From: Oscillospiraceae bacterium
Lineage (GTDB): Bacteria > Bacillota > Clostridia > Oscillospirales > Oscillospiraceae
Length of the DNA: 64,000 bases
Assembly (NCBI GenBank): GCA_021770845.1
Contig: JAETQF010000016.1
Coordinates: 1 to 64,000 of the forward strand
Reading direction: 5' to 3'
Below, piece by piece: positions 51,368 to 60,258 of the stretch. The translations under genes and the position numbers were made by a program. A model generated the notes under the pieces. It was not told the origin of the DNA. It made no database searches and saw only the letters and a program-made list of their open reading frames with translations. Position 1 is the stretch's first letter. Each line of letters opens with the position of its first letter.

Positions 51368-54177
51368 GACCGTTAAAGCTGACTATATCCGCCTTCGGCT
51401 CCTATGCCGGGCGGCAGACGCTGGATCTGGAGCGGCTGGGGGCGGGGGGGCTGTACCTGATCACCGGGGACACCGGGGCGGGCAAGACCACCATTTTCGA
51501 CGCCATCGCCTATGCCCTCTACGGCGAGCCCAGCGGGGAGAACCGGGACGCCACCATGCTTCGCTCCAAGTACGCCAGCCCGGAGACGCCCACAGAGGTG
51601 GAGCTAATGTTCGCCTACGGGGACAAGACCTATACCGTCCGCCGCAGCCCCGACTACGAGCGGCCCGCCAAACGGGGGGGCGGCACCGTCCTCCAGAAGG
51701 CAGAGGCGGAGCTCACCCTGCCGGACGGGCGGGTGGTGACCCGCTCCAAAGAGGTCACCCGGGAGATCGTGGACATCACCGGCCTGGATCGGGAGCAGTT
51801 CACCCAGATCGCCATGATCGCCCAGGGGGATTTCCTCAAGCTGCTTGTGGCGGAGACCAAGAGCCGTCAGGAGATCTTCCGGAGGATTTTCAAAACCGGA
51901 TACTACAGGGCCCTCCAGGACAGGCTGAAGGAGGAGGCCGCCAAGCTGGAGCGGGCGTGCGACACGGCCCGGGCCAGCGTGCGGCAGTACATCGGCGGCG
52001 TGGCCGGCGGGGACGGCGAGCTGCTGGGGCCAAAGCTGGAGCTGGCGAAGCAGGGGATCCTGCCCTTCGAGGAGACGGTGGAGCTGATTGAGGGGCTGAT
52101 CGCCCGGGATCGGCAGGCCGGCGCGGAGGCCCAGAAGGCGCTGGACGGCCTGGATGGGGAACTGAACCAGGTGACCGAGCTGCTGGCCAAGGCGGAGGAG
52201 CGGAGCAGGACCGGCCAAAAGCTGGCGGCCGCCCGGAGCAGGCAAGAGGCGCTGAAGGTGGAGGCGGAGGGGGCCGGGAAGGCCCTGGCGGCGGAGCGGG
52301 AGCACGCCCCCCGGCGGGAGGAGCTGGCCCGGACGCTGGCGGCGCTGGAGGCGGAGCTGCCCCGCTACCAGGAGGTGGATCAGCGGCAGGGGGAGCTGAA
52401 CCGCCTGCTGGCGGAGATCGCCGCCCAACAGGAGGGGCTGGAGCGCCGGGAACAGACCCGGCAGGAGCAGGCCCAAAGGCTGGAGGCGGAGCGGCAGGAG
52501 GCCCAGGCCCTGGCCCCGGCGGCGGTGGAGCGGGAGCGGCTGCTGGGCCGCCGGGAGCGGGCCCGGGAGAAGAAGCGGGCGCTGAAGGAGCTGCTCAGCC
52601 TGCTGGAGGGCTGCGGCGCGGCCCGGAACCGGGCGGAGGCGGCCCAGCGGGACTATCAAAAAGCCAAGGGGCGGATGGAGCAGGCGGAGAAGGCCTACCG
52701 CCTGGGCTACCGGGCCTTTTTGGACGGGCAGGCCGGGGTGCTGGCCCAGGCCCTGAAGGAGGGGCAGCCCTGCCCGGTGTGCGGATCGCTTCATCATCCC
52801 GACCCGGCGGAGCCGGCCGCCGGAGCCCCCACCGAGGCGGAGCTGGAAGGGCTCAAGGAGGCAATGGAGGGGGCTCGAAAGAGGGCGGAGCAGCAGAGCC
52901 GCGCCGCGGGCGGGGAACAGGCCGCCCTGGCGGAGCGGGAGCGGCAGCTGCAAAATGAGCTGGCCCGGGCGGAGGTGGAGCAGATCGGAACCCGGCTGTA
53001 CGGGCAGGGGGCGGAGGATCCAGGGGGCAGCGGGCTGGATGAGGCGATGGAGCTCGTCCGGGCGGAGCTGAGGACGGCGGAGCTGGCCCTGGGGGAGCTG
53101 GACGAAAAGCTGGAGGAGGCGGAGCGCCGACTGAAGCGGGAGGCGGAGCTGAAGGATCTGCTGCCCGGCCGGGAGGCGGAGCTGCTGGCGCTGGAGCAGG
53201 CCCTGTCCGCCGCCCGGACGGAGCTGGCCCAGGCGGAGATCCGTCGGGAGAAGGCGGCGGGACAGCTGGAGGCCCTGCGGGGCGGGCTGAGCTGCCCCGA
53301 CGGAACCGCCGCCCTGGCGCGGCGGAACGCCCTGGCCGGGGAGCTGGCGGAGCTGGCCGGCCGGCTGCAAAGGGCGGAGGAGGCCGTCCAGGCCCTGGAG
53401 CGGGAGCGGGCGGGGCAGGAGGCGGTGATCCGGGAGCTGCTCACGCTGCTGGAACAGGGCGAGCCGGTGGACGAGGAGGCCCAGCAGCTCCGGGCCCGGG
53501 CGCTGAAGGAGCAGCGGGCGGCGGCGGAGGCGCTGCGACGGGATCTCCACGCCCGGCAGATGGGCAACGAGGCCGCCCTGGGCAAAATACTGGAGCAGGC
53601 GGAGGATCTCCGAAGGCTGGAGAAGGAATACGCCTGGGTGCGGGCCCTGTCGGACACGGCCAACGGGCGGCTGCCCAACAAGGAGAAGCTGGCCCTGGAG
53701 ACCTATGTCCAGGCCGCCTTTTTCGACCGGATTCTCCGGCGGGCCAATCTGCGGCTGCTGGTGATGAGCCGGAAGCAGTACGAGCTGAAGCGCCGGCGGG
53801 CGGCGGCGGACAACCGCAGCCAGAGCGGGCTGGAGCTGGACGTGGTGGATCACTACAACGGAACCCAGCGCAGCGTGAAGTCCCTGTCCGGCGGGGAGTC
53901 CTTCCAGGCGTCCCTGTCCCTGGCCCTGGGCCTGTCCGACGAGATCCAGGCGGCGGCGGGGGGCATCCGGCTGGACGCCATGTTCGTGGACGAGGGGTTC
54001 GGCTCCCTGGACGAGGAGGCCCTGGGCCAGGCCCTCCAGGCGCTGGACGGTCTGGCCCAGGGGAACCGGCTGGTGGGGATCATCTCCCATGTGGAGAGCC
54101 TGAAGGAGCGGATCGACCGGCAGATCGTGGTGACCAAGGACAGGGCCGGGGGAAGCCATGCGGAAATTGTAGTATAG
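51364..54177 (+). CDS. sbcC: Exonuclease SbcC (Rad50-type SMC ATPase)
   Basis: A 937-residue SMC-like protein. The Walker A GDTGAGKTT is near residue 35. Two long coiled coils (about 180-465 and 490-770) surround a zinc hook CPVC at residues 470-473. The C-terminal half of the ATPase has the signature SLSGGESFQASL and Walker B LDAMFVDEGFGSLDEEAL. It tethers and unwinds DNA ends for SbcD. The coiled coil is very rich in Glu, Ala, Leu and Arg, which produces long false reading frames on the opposite strand. Confidence 0.96.
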   Translation: MRPLKLTISAFGSYAGRQTLDLERLGAGGLYLITGDTGAGKTTIFDAIAYALYGEPSGENRDATMLRSKYASPETPTEVELMFAYGDKTYTVRRSPDYERPAKRGGGTVLQKAEAELTLPDGRVVTRSKEVTREIVDITGLDREQFTQIAMIAQGDFLKLLVAETKSRQEIFRRIFKTGYYRALQDRLKEEAAKLERACDTARASVRQYIGGVAGGDGELLGPKLELAKQGILPFEETVELIEGLIARDRQAGAEAQKALDGLDGELNQVTELLAKAEERSRTGQKLAAARSRQEALKVEAEGAGKALAAEREHAPRREELARTLAALEAELPRYQEVDQRQGELNRLLAEIAAQQEGLERREQTRQEQAQRLEAERQEAQALAPAAVERERLLGRRERAREKKRALKELLSLLEGCGAARNRAEAAQRDYQKAKGRMEQAEKAYRLGYRAFLDGQAGVLAQALKEGQPCPVCGSLHHPDPAEPAAGAPTEAELEGLKEAMEGARKRAEQQSRAAGGEQAALAERERQLQNELARAEVEQIGTRLYGQGAEDPGGSGLDEAMELVRAELRTAELALGELDEKLEEAERRLKREAELKDLLPGREAELLALEQALSAARTELAQAEIRREKAAGQLEALRGGLSCPDGTAALARRNALAGELAELAGRLQRAEEAVQALERERAGQEAVIRELLTLLEQGEPVDEEAQQLRARALKEQRAAAEALRRDLHARQMGNEAALGKILEQAEDLRRLEKEYAWVRALSDTANGRLPNKEKLALETYVQAAFFDRILRRANLRLLVMSRKQYELKRRRAAADNRSQSGLELDVVDHYNGTQRSVKSLSGGESFQASLSLALGLSDEIQAAAGGIRLDAMFVDEGFGSLDEEALGQALQALDGLAQGNRLVGIISHVESLKERIDRQIVVTKDRAGGSHAEIVV

Positions 54178-54189
54178 GAGGTACAGAAC

Positions 54190-54855
54190 ATGAAACGAAC
54201 CATCACCGTAAAGGGCGTGGGCACTGTGTCCGCCAGGCCGGACTACATCACCCTGACGCTGTCCATTACGGAGAAAAACATGGACTACGGGGCGGCCATG
54301 GACGGCGCCGCCGGCCGGATCGCCCGGCTGGAGGGGGCGGCGGCGGAGACGGGCTTTGAGAAGGGCGCGCTGAAAACCCTCAGCTTCAACGTGAACACCC
54401 AGTACGAGGGGGTGCGGGACGACCAGGGGAACTATCAGAACGTGTTCGCCGGGTACGCCTGCCTCTACCGGCTCAAGCTGGCCTTTGAGCTGGACAGCGG
54501 GCGGCTGGCGGACGTGCTGTCCGCCATCGCGGCCAGCGGCGCGGAGCCGGAGCTGAACATTGCCTTCACGGTGAAGGATCCGGAAAAGGTCAGCCAGGAG
54601 CTGCTGGCCAGCGCGGCGGCCAACGCCCGGGAGAAGGCGGAGGGGCTGTGCCGGGCCGCCGGGGTGGAGCTGGGCAGGCTGATCAGCATCAATTACAACT
54701 GGGACGAGCTGAACATCGTGTCCCCCACCCGGTATGAGCTGGCGGACTGCGCCATGCCCATGCTGGCGGCGGGGAAGCGGCGGGCGCCGGAGATCGAGCC
54801 GGACGACATCAATCTGCGGGACTCGGCGGCCTTTGTGTGGGAGCTGGGCGGCTGA
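54190..54855 (+). CDS. SIMPL-domain (DUF541) protein
   Basis: A 221-residue protein with the SIMPL/DUF541 pattern: ITVKGVGTVSARPDYITLTLSI at the N-terminus, FNVNTQYEGVRDDQG and ANAREKAEGLCRAAGVELGRLISI in the middle. Relatives form oligomeric cages in the periplasm or cell envelope (E. coli YggE), but this one has no clear signal peptide. It lies 12 bp after sbcC and is probably cotranscribed. Function unknown. Confidence 0.85.
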   Translation: MKRTITVKGVGTVSARPDYITLTLSITEKNMDYGAAMDGAAGRIARLEGAAAETGFEKGALKTLSFNVNTQYEGVRDDQGNYQNVFAGYACLYRLKLAFELDSGRLADVLSAIAASGAEPELNIAFTVKDPEKVSQELLASAAANAREKAEGLCRAAGVELGRLISINYNWDELNIVSPTRYELADCAMPMLAAGKRRAPEIEPDDINLRDSAAFVWELGG

Positions 54856-55007
54856 AAAAATTTGACAGCGTTCGCGCCGTCCGCCGTTTTGTTTCCAAAG
54901 AAAACCAGGGGGAGAACTTGAATACCCTTCCAAATCCTGCGGATAATACAAGTGGAACGATACAAACAAAGCCGCGGGCAGCCGCGGCAGGAAGCAGGAG
55001 GAAAACC

Positions 55008-55190
55008 ATGAAAGCAACCGGGATCGTGCGCCGCATCGACGATCTGGGCCGGGTGGTGATTCCCAAGGAGATCCGCCGCACCATGCGTATTCGGGAGGGC
55101 GACCCGTCACAGATAACGTTGGAATGGTGGGAAAGGTTCTGCTTCGGGATGATGGAGCTGTCAAAACGGGGCGGGTGGAGCGATACATAG
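55008..55190 (+). pseudogene. SpoVT/AbrB-type regulator, truncated after the DNA-binding domain start
   Basis: Residues 1-33 (IVRRIDDLGRVVIPKEIRRTM, then RIREGDP) are a near-consensus SpoVT/AbrB swapped-hairpin DNA-binding domain. Directly after REGDP the match ends and 27 unrelated residues (with WWERFCFG) lead to a stop at 55190, where a normal protein would continue with LEIF-type strands and a GAF domain. The abrupt switch suggests a recombination or deletion junction near 55107. A good ribosome-binding site (CAGGAGG) remains. The intact copy is presumably elsewhere. Confidence 0.78.
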
Positions 55191-55218
55191 GGGGCTTGCT
55201 GCTACTGATATAAAACAA

Positions 55219-55244
55219 GCGGGCGGGGATGCTTCCCCGCCCGC
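55219..55244 (-). terminator. Hairpin terminator, minus strand
   Basis: GCGGGCGGGG (55219-55228) pairs with CCCCGCCCGC (55235-55244). On the minus strand it is followed by TTGTTTTAT, directly after the stop of the Uma2 pseudogene. Confidence 0.7.
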
Positions 55245-55248
55245 GCTG

Positions 55249-55645
55249 CTATGCGAACAATACCTGGGACAGGTCGATGACGCAGTCCCCCAGGACGTTT
55301 ACCCTGAGCCTGCCCTCGGACGCGCCCTTGCAGCCGATGTCGTCCAGCTTGGAGGGAGCGCACACCACGGTGATGTCCGGAGCCACCAACGTGTCCACAT
55401 CCTCCGGAGAATCTCCGTTGCGTTCAAAGGGATGGACGGCAAAGGGGAGCTTGGTAGACTCTGCATTTCCTCCTTTTCAGGTGATCACGGAGCTGTCCGA
55501 ATAGCTTCTCACTGATTTCCTGATGGATTCTAACTGGAGCTGGAGCCATCATCACCAGGTTGCCATAGATCAATTCAATGCGTTCGTCTCCCTCCCGGGT
55601 CAGCGCATCGGCCAGGGTGTAACGGTTTCCTAACGGTAATGGCAT
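55249..55645 (-). pseudogene. Uma2-family endonuclease, frameshifted and internally deleted
   Basis: The minus strand begins with an intact N-terminus (LADALTREGDERIELIYGN, then EISEKLFGQLRDHLKRRKC). At about 55450 a run of four C where three are expected shifts the frame. In the corrected frame the family core continues: VYQAPFAVHPFERNGDS, VAPDITVVCAPSKLDDIGCKGA. It then jumps straight to the C-terminal phrase VNVLGDCVIDLSQ, missing the central EVLSPSTA part that the intact neighbour has. So there are two independent lesions. The family is a PD-(D/E)xK-like fold of unknown role. Confidence 0.82.
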
Positions 55646-55679
55646 ATGAATTACGCCTCATCGTGGCGTGATGGCGGTT

Positions 55680-56255
55680 TTAGGGCAGCATCCCGCTGAA
55701 AACGTCCTCCAATATGATCTCAAAATCATCGTAAAGACTGCATTTGAACTTTGTCACAACCTCCGCCCGCTCCGCCTCGGTCATTTTCTCCAGCATCCAG
55801 TCGGGGTAGATATGGTAAAGGTCAAATAGAACGTAAGACTGCCCCTCCAGACGGTGAATCTCTACCGACTTGTCGGCGGGGTTGACCAGCCAGTATTCCT
55901 GGACGCCGCATTTTTCATAGGCGTCCTTTTTGTAGCCTCGATCCCGTTTTGCGGTGCTGGGGGACAGAACCTCTACCACAAGGTCGGGAGCGCCGTGGAC
56001 GCCGTCGGTTTGGATCTTGCCACGGTCGCAGACCACCATCATGTCGGGGATGAAGCGGTCTTTTTCCGTGAGGTAGAGGTCGGTGCCGTCCGCAATGGCG
56101 GTGCATTGCTTGTGCTTTAGATAAGTCTCAAACAGGTGGGCGATGTTAAAGGCAATGCGGTTGTGATTGAACATGGGCCGGGGGGACATGGCGATAATCC
56201 TGCCGCCGATGAGCTCCTCCCGGATATCTTCCCGATATGCCAGATTATTTTCCAT
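55680..56255 (-). CDS. Uma2-family endonuclease (DUF820), intact
   Basis: A 191-residue protein with the full family pattern: EELIGGRIIAMSPRPMFNH, FIPDMMVVCDRGK, GAPDLVVEVLSPSTAKRDR, YEKCGVQEYWLVNP and a C-terminal strand region. The spaced acidic residues and Lys fit a restriction-endonuclease-like (PD-(D/E)xK) fold. Such genes are often multicopy and their biological role is unproven. The ATG at 56255 follows AAAGGAG. It lies 34 bp upstream of the decayed paralogue on the same strand. Confidence 0.88.
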   Translation of the reverse strand: MENNLAYREDIREELIGGRIIAMSPRPMFNHNRIAFNIAHLFETYLKHKQCTAIADGTDLYLTEKDRFIPDMMVVCDRGKIQTDGVHGAPDLVVEVLSPSTAKRDRGYKKDAYEKCGVQEYWLVNPADKSVEIHRLEGQSYVLFDLYHIYPDWMLEKMTEAERAEVVTKFKCSLYDDFEIILEDVFSGMLP

Positions 56256-56403
56256 AGATAGCGCTCCTTTCTTTTGAGCGTTTAACTTCTTGGCCCTATT
56301 ATAACTCAGGGAGGCGGATAAAACAAGGAAAAATGAAGGAGACAAACGGTCGGTTTGAATTGCAAATACTATTAAACAAACGTACCCAGAATAAAGAAAA
56401 GCA

Positions 56404-56499
56404 GGCGGTGCCACGCCCTTTACCATCATCCGGCAGGACATCGCGAAGATGCAGATACACGCTATCGTCAACGCGGTCAACACCACGCTGCAAATGGGT
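56404..56499 (+). pseudogene. Scrap of a macro-domain (ADP-ribose-binding) protein
   Basis: Read in the frame starting at 56404, the sequence gives GGATPFTIIRQDIAKMQ followed by IHAIVNAVNTTLQMG. This is the conserved first strand-helix of macro-domain proteins (PFxIIRxDIxxMxxDAIVNAANxxLxMG). No start codon or continuation is found: the match ends near 56499 and unrelated sequence follows. It is a short deletion remnant in the gap between Uma2 and the MATE gene (56256-56637), which holds nothing else I can support. Confidence 0.75.
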
Positions 56500-56637
56500 G
56501 CGTGCCGCAGACGCGCGAACCCGGACGGGAAGCAGAATCTTATCCTTGCAAATCATCTCTCGGGGCACTATAATGGCAGGCGAATCCCTACTGCCCCCCG
56601 ATATGCGGGGCCTCTGCCGTCATAGGAGATGATCCCG

Positions 56638-58002
56638 TTGTCAAAAGGAAATAACCTGGGGCGCGACCCCATGGTGGGCCTGCTGCTCCGGCTGGCTATT
56701 CCCACCATGCTGGCCCAGTTCATCAACGTCCTCTACAGCATTGTGGATCGGATGTTCATCGGGCATATCGCCGGGGTGGGCAGTCTGGCCCTGGCGGGGG
56801 TGGGGGTGTGCGGGCCCATCGTCACCCTGCTGTCCTCCTTCTCCATGCTGGTGGGGCTGGGCGGCACGCCGCTGATGGCCATGAAGCTGGGTGCCGGACA
56901 GAGGGAGGAGGCCGCGAACCTGCTGTCTAACTGCTTCCGCCTCCTGCTGGGGCTGGCCGTGGGGCTGAGCCTGCTGTTTTTCCTCTTGCGCCGCCAATTT
57001 CTCTGGTGGTTTGGGGCCAGTGCGGACACGTTCCCCTTCGCCCTGGAGTACATCACCATCTACATCGCCGGAACCGCCTTCGCCCTGCTGTCCGGCGGGC
57101 TCAACAGCTTCCTCATCGCCCAGGGCCGCTCCGGGTTGGGCATGGGTACGGTGGTGGTGGGTGCGGCGCTGAATATCGCGCTGGATCCGGTGTTCATCTT
57201 TGCACTGAATATGGGCGTATCCGGCGCGGCGTGGGCCACGGTGCTGTCTCAGGCGGCGTCCTGTGCCTTTGCCCTGGTATCCCTCCGTCTGCCCGGCCTG
57301 CCTGTTCGTCTGGGTTGGGGGCGCTTCCGGCCCGAGTTGTGCAAAAAAGTGGTGGTGCTGGGGATGGCGCCGTTCCTCACCTACGCCCTGGACAGCGTAA
57401 TTCTCATCATTATGAACACGGTCTTACAGCGCCGGGGCGGCCCTGGCGAGGGCGACCTGCTCATCACCTGCGGCACCATTGTGCAGAGCTATATGCTGCT
57501 CATCGCCACCCCTATGAGCGGCATCACCCTGGGCTGTCAGGGGGTGGTGAGCTTCAATTTGGGGGCGGCCAACCGGGAGCGGGTAAGGCAGGCCCTGCGG
57601 GGCGTGTTGCTTCTGTGTTTGGGATTTGCCGCGGTGATGCTGGTGGTGACACAGCTGTTCTCGCTGCAGTTTGTAGAGTTGTTCTCCAAGGATGAGGAGG
57701 TTCTGGTTCGGAGCGTCTCCTACATCAAACTGTACACGGCGGCGGCCCTGTGCATGGCCGTGCAGTGGACGGTGGTGGATATGTCCACCGCGCTGGGGCA
57801 GGTGGGATTGGCGCTATTCTGCTCGCTGGTGCGCAAGGGGCTGTTTGTCTCCGGAATTTTGCTGTTTCCGGCGCTGCTTACCGCCTCCGCCGCCTTTGCT
57901 GCGGAACCTTTCTGCGACGTGACCGCCAGCGTCCTCTCCGGCATTCTGTTTCTGCGCTTAGCCCCCAGGCTGCTGGACGCGCGATGTGGGGCGAGAGCGT
58001 GA
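56638..58002 (+). CDS. MATE-family multidrug/Na+ antiporter
   Basis: A 454-residue membrane protein with twelve hydrophobic segments in two similar bundles. Family phrases include LRLAIPTMLAQFINVLYSIVD, RMFIGH in segment 1-2, GAALNIALDPVFIF, and in the second half PMSGITLGCQGVVSFNLGAA. It exports drugs or other cations in exchange for Na+ or H+. The TTG at 56638 is chosen because AGGAG lies nine bases upstream; the ATG at 56629 immediately follows that site. The sodium V-ATPase could supply the gradient, which is inference. Confidence 0.9.
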   Translation: MSKGNNLGRDPMVGLLLRLAIPTMLAQFINVLYSIVDRMFIGHIAGVGSLALAGVGVCGPIVTLLSSFSMLVGLGGTPLMAMKLGAGQREEAANLLSNCFRLLLGLAVGLSLLFFLLRRQFLWWFGASADTFPFALEYITIYIAGTAFALLSGGLNSFLIAQGRSGLGMGTVVVGAALNIALDPVFIFALNMGVSGAAWATVLSQAASCAFALVSLRLPGLPVRLGWGRFRPELCKKVVVLGMAPFLTYALDSVILIIMNTVLQRRGGPGEGDLLITCGTIVQSYMLLIATPMSGITLGCQGVVSFNLGAANRERVRQALRGVLLLCLGFAAVMLVVTQLFSLQFVELFSKDEEVLVRSVSYIKLYTAAALCMAVQWTVVDMSTALGQVGLALFCSLVRKGLFVSGILLFPALLTASAAFAAEPFCDVTASVLSGILFLRLAPRLLDARCGARA

Positions 58003-58031
58003 CGCCGTATCCTGAAAAATTGCTGAACAGT

Positions 58032-58063
58032 AAGGCGAGAATCCGTTGCCGGATTCTCGCCTT
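58032..58063 (+). terminator. Terminator after the MATE gene
   Basis: AAGGCGAGAATCCG (58032-58045) pairs with CGGATTCTCGCCTT (58050-58063), loop TTGC. Followed by TGAGTTTGTT. Confidence 0.85.
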
Positions 58064-58167
58064 TGAGTTTGTTCCATTATGTTTACGCCGGGATTAATTT
58101 AAAAGGAACTTGAGAGCAAAATCTTCAAAAATGAAAAGAAAAATTACAAGTATACTTTAAATGATTC

Positions 58168-58196
58168 TTGACTATCATGAAGCTTAGAGGTAGAAT
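58168..58196 (+). promoter_or_regulatory. Promoter of the DUF4143 ATPase gene
   Basis: TTGACT (58168-58173), a 17-bp spacer and TAGAAT (58191-58196) in an AT-rich gap, 22 bp before the start codon. Confidence 0.72.
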
Positions 58197-58218
58197 AGAT
58201 CAAAAGGAAGGTGTCGAC

Positions 58219-59667
58219 ATGGCGATCACAAGCAAAGAGAGCATCCTAAAGGTGCTGACCGCTTACAACCCCTGGTGGAAAACAGGGGCCGTCAATCCCA
58301 AGCAGGCCAAGACCTACAAGCGATTTGCGTTCCATGAGGCCATGAAACGGCTGGAGCAGACCAACCTGCGCCGAACGATTATTATTACCGGAACCCGTCG
58401 GGTGGGCAAAACCACCATCCAATATCAAATGATCCAGGCGCTTCTGAACAAAGGGGTGGCGCCTCAAAAAATTGTGTTTGTTTCAATGGATCACCCCATG
58501 CTGAAGCTCAGTGGGTTCAGCGATGTGCTGGAGTGCTATCATGAGAACGTGTATGCCGAGCAGGATGTGTACTATTTTTTTGACGAGGTGCAGTACGCCC
58601 AGGATTGGGACAAGTGGCTGAAAACCATTTATGATATGCAGCCGGATACGCAGGTGGTGGCCACCGGTTCGGCGAGCCCTGCGCTGATGAAGGGCAGCCA
58701 GGAGAGTGGAGCAGGGCGCTGGTCGGTGATCCAGGTGCCTACCATGTCCTTTTATGAGTATTGCGAGCTGCTGGATGTGGATCGTCCCCAGCTTCCGGAG
58801 CATATGAAGATCACCTCTATGCTGCGCATGACCCAGCAGCAGCGCACCCAAGTGATGATGCAGCTGTCCAAGGTACAGAACCATGTTAACCGCTATTTAC
58901 AGGTGGGGGGCTTTCCGGAGCTGGTTCTGGCAGACAATGATATCATGGCCCAGCAGATCATGCGTGAGGATGTGGTGGACAAGGTGTTGAAGCGGGATTT
59001 GCCGTCCCTCTACAATATTCGGAACGCCACAGAGCTGGAGCGCATTTTCCTATACCTCTGCAACGTGTCCTCTGAGATCGTTTCCATTGAAGCGATTGCG
59101 AAAGAGCTTAGCGGGGTTTCCCGGCCTACGGTGGAAAACTATATCCAGTACCTGGAGAGCGCCAATCTGATCTATCAGAGCTGGCCGGTGGATATGGCGG
59201 GGAAGAAGGTGCTGAAGGCCCGGCCTAAAATCTATATCGCCGATGCCGCAATCCGCAACGCGGTGTTGATGGATGATTCCCTGTTGACTGACCCGGTGGA
59301 GATGGGAAAAATCGTGGAAACGGCGGTATATAAGCACGTAGCGGCATTTTATTACCAGCAGGCCACATCGGTGGGCTATTTCCGGGGCGGGAAAAAGGGG
59401 AAAGAGATCGACATTGTGGTGGAATATCCTGCTGCAGCCAATATTTTGATTGAGGTAAAGTATCGGGAGGGAGCCCCAATTTCTGATGATGATGCGATTG
59501 CGGAGCTGTGCGGGGAGGCTTCTGCGGCAATCGTCGTGACGAAAAGCGCCAGCGATTTTGGCATCCACAACACGAAGTGCGGGAAGGATATGCTGCGGAT
59601 ACCGGCGTTTGCGTTCCTGTATCTGCTGGGTCATGCGGAAAAGCATGGATATCGGGGGATCGAGTGA
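58219..59667 (+). CDS. AAA-type ATPase with DUF4143 domain
   Basis: A 482-residue protein. Walker A ITGTRRVGKTT (near residues 57-66) and Walker B VYYFFDEVQYAQDW (near 117-130) form an AAA_14 domain. The middle is a winged-helix-like region (VSRPTVENYIQYLESANLIYQS), and the C-terminus is DUF4143, with a nuclease-like EIDIVVE...IEVKYREG pattern (Asp, Glu-x-Lys) near 410-430. These proteins are abundant in gut bacteria and of unknown function, possibly DNA-related. The ATG follows AAGGAAGG. It stands alone. Confidence 0.88.
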   Translation: MAITSKESILKVLTAYNPWWKTGAVNPKQAKTYKRFAFHEAMKRLEQTNLRRTIIITGTRRVGKTTIQYQMIQALLNKGVAPQKIVFVSMDHPMLKLSGFSDVLECYHENVYAEQDVYYFFDEVQYAQDWDKWLKTIYDMQPDTQVVATGSASPALMKGSQESGAGRWSVIQVPTMSFYEYCELLDVDRPQLPEHMKITSMLRMTQQQRTQVMMQLSKVQNHVNRYLQVGGFPELVLADNDIMAQQIMREDVVDKVLKRDLPSLYNIRNATELERIFLYLCNVSSEIVSIEAIAKELSGVSRPTVENYIQYLESANLIYQSWPVDMAGKKVLKARPKIYIADAAIRNAVLMDDSLLTDPVEMGKIVETAVYKHVAAFYYQQATSVGYFRGGKKGKEIDIVVEYPAAANILIEVKYREGAPISDDDAIAELCGEASAAIVVTKSASDFGIHNTKCGKDMLRIPAFAFLYLLGHAEKHGYRGIE

Positions 59668-59934
59668 GAGGCGGATAGGTGCAAGGTGCTACTTCGACAC
59701 AAATCGCCTATAATAAGACTATTCTTGCTGGACAAGGGCAGAGATTCCGTGCCGCTGCCTGATTTTGCGGATAAGAAGGCCGTACTTCCATTCCAGGACA
59801 GCACCCCCGGCTGTACCCGCAGGTCTGTGCCTTCGCTGGAGCCCATGAGGCATTCAAAGATTACGCAATATGGAACGGCGAAAACGTGGAGAAACAGACG
59901 TATAGAAAAATAAAATGTTATTAGGAGATTAAAA
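59668..59934 (+). other. Intergenic stretch with possible gene remnant
   Basis: About 270 bp. One frame from about 59800 to 59912 reads smoothly (AGAHEAFKDYAIWNGENVEKQ) and stops at 59912, but there is no start codon or upstream continuation without stops. It may be the tail of a lost gene. A ribosome-binding site for the MazG-like gene (TTAGGAG) lies at 59920-59926. No RNA or repeat is evident. Confidence 0.4.
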
Positions 59935-60258
59935 ATGGAATCAACAGTATACAATAAGCTGGTTCGCGATCGAATCCCGGAATTGATAGAGTCGGATGGA
60001 AATATTTGTGTGACAGAAGAATTGCCTGATGTGCGTTATTTGGAAATGCTGGACATCAAATTAAGTGAAGAATTGGAAGAATATCAGGAAAGCAAATCTT
60101 TGGATGAATTAGCTGATTTGTTGGAAGTTATTCGGGCAGTGGTAAAAGCGAGAGGGTGGACTTGGGAACAGCTGGAGCAGGTAAGGGTGAACAAAGCCGC
60201 CCAACGGGGCGGCTTTGAAAATAAAATCCTGCTGCATGAGGTCATAAAGTGTGTGTAG
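59935..60258 (+). CDS. MazG-like nucleoside triphosphate pyrophosphohydrolase
   Basis: A 107-residue all-helical protein. YNKLVRDRIPELI at the N-terminus, then LSEELEEYQES and DELADLLEVIRAVV supply the acidic ExxE...ExxD Mg2+ site of the all-alpha NTP pyrophosphatase fold. AAQRGGFENKILL closes the family pattern. It would hydrolyse (d)NTPs or modified nucleotides. Related genes are frequent in phage and defence islands. Its last 17 bases overlap the convergent HKD nuclease gene. Confidence 0.85.
   Translation: MESTVYNKLVRDRIPELIESDGNICVTEELPDVRYLEMLDIKLSEELEEYQESKSLDELADLLEVIRAVVKARGWTWEQLEQVRVNKAAQRGGFENKILLHEVIKCV

Noticed and set aside
51604-55218. 1204-codon open frame on the minus strand opposite sbcC and the SIMPL gene
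   Set aside because: It is the mirror of Glu/Ala/Leu-rich coiled-coil codons and reads as Leu/Arg/Gln/Pro repeats. It spans three plus-strand features with solid motifs.
55229-55504. Plus-strand open frame over the Uma2 pseudogene
   Set aside because: The minus strand reads as recognisable Uma2 segments; the plus-strand product matches nothing and starts in a terminator.
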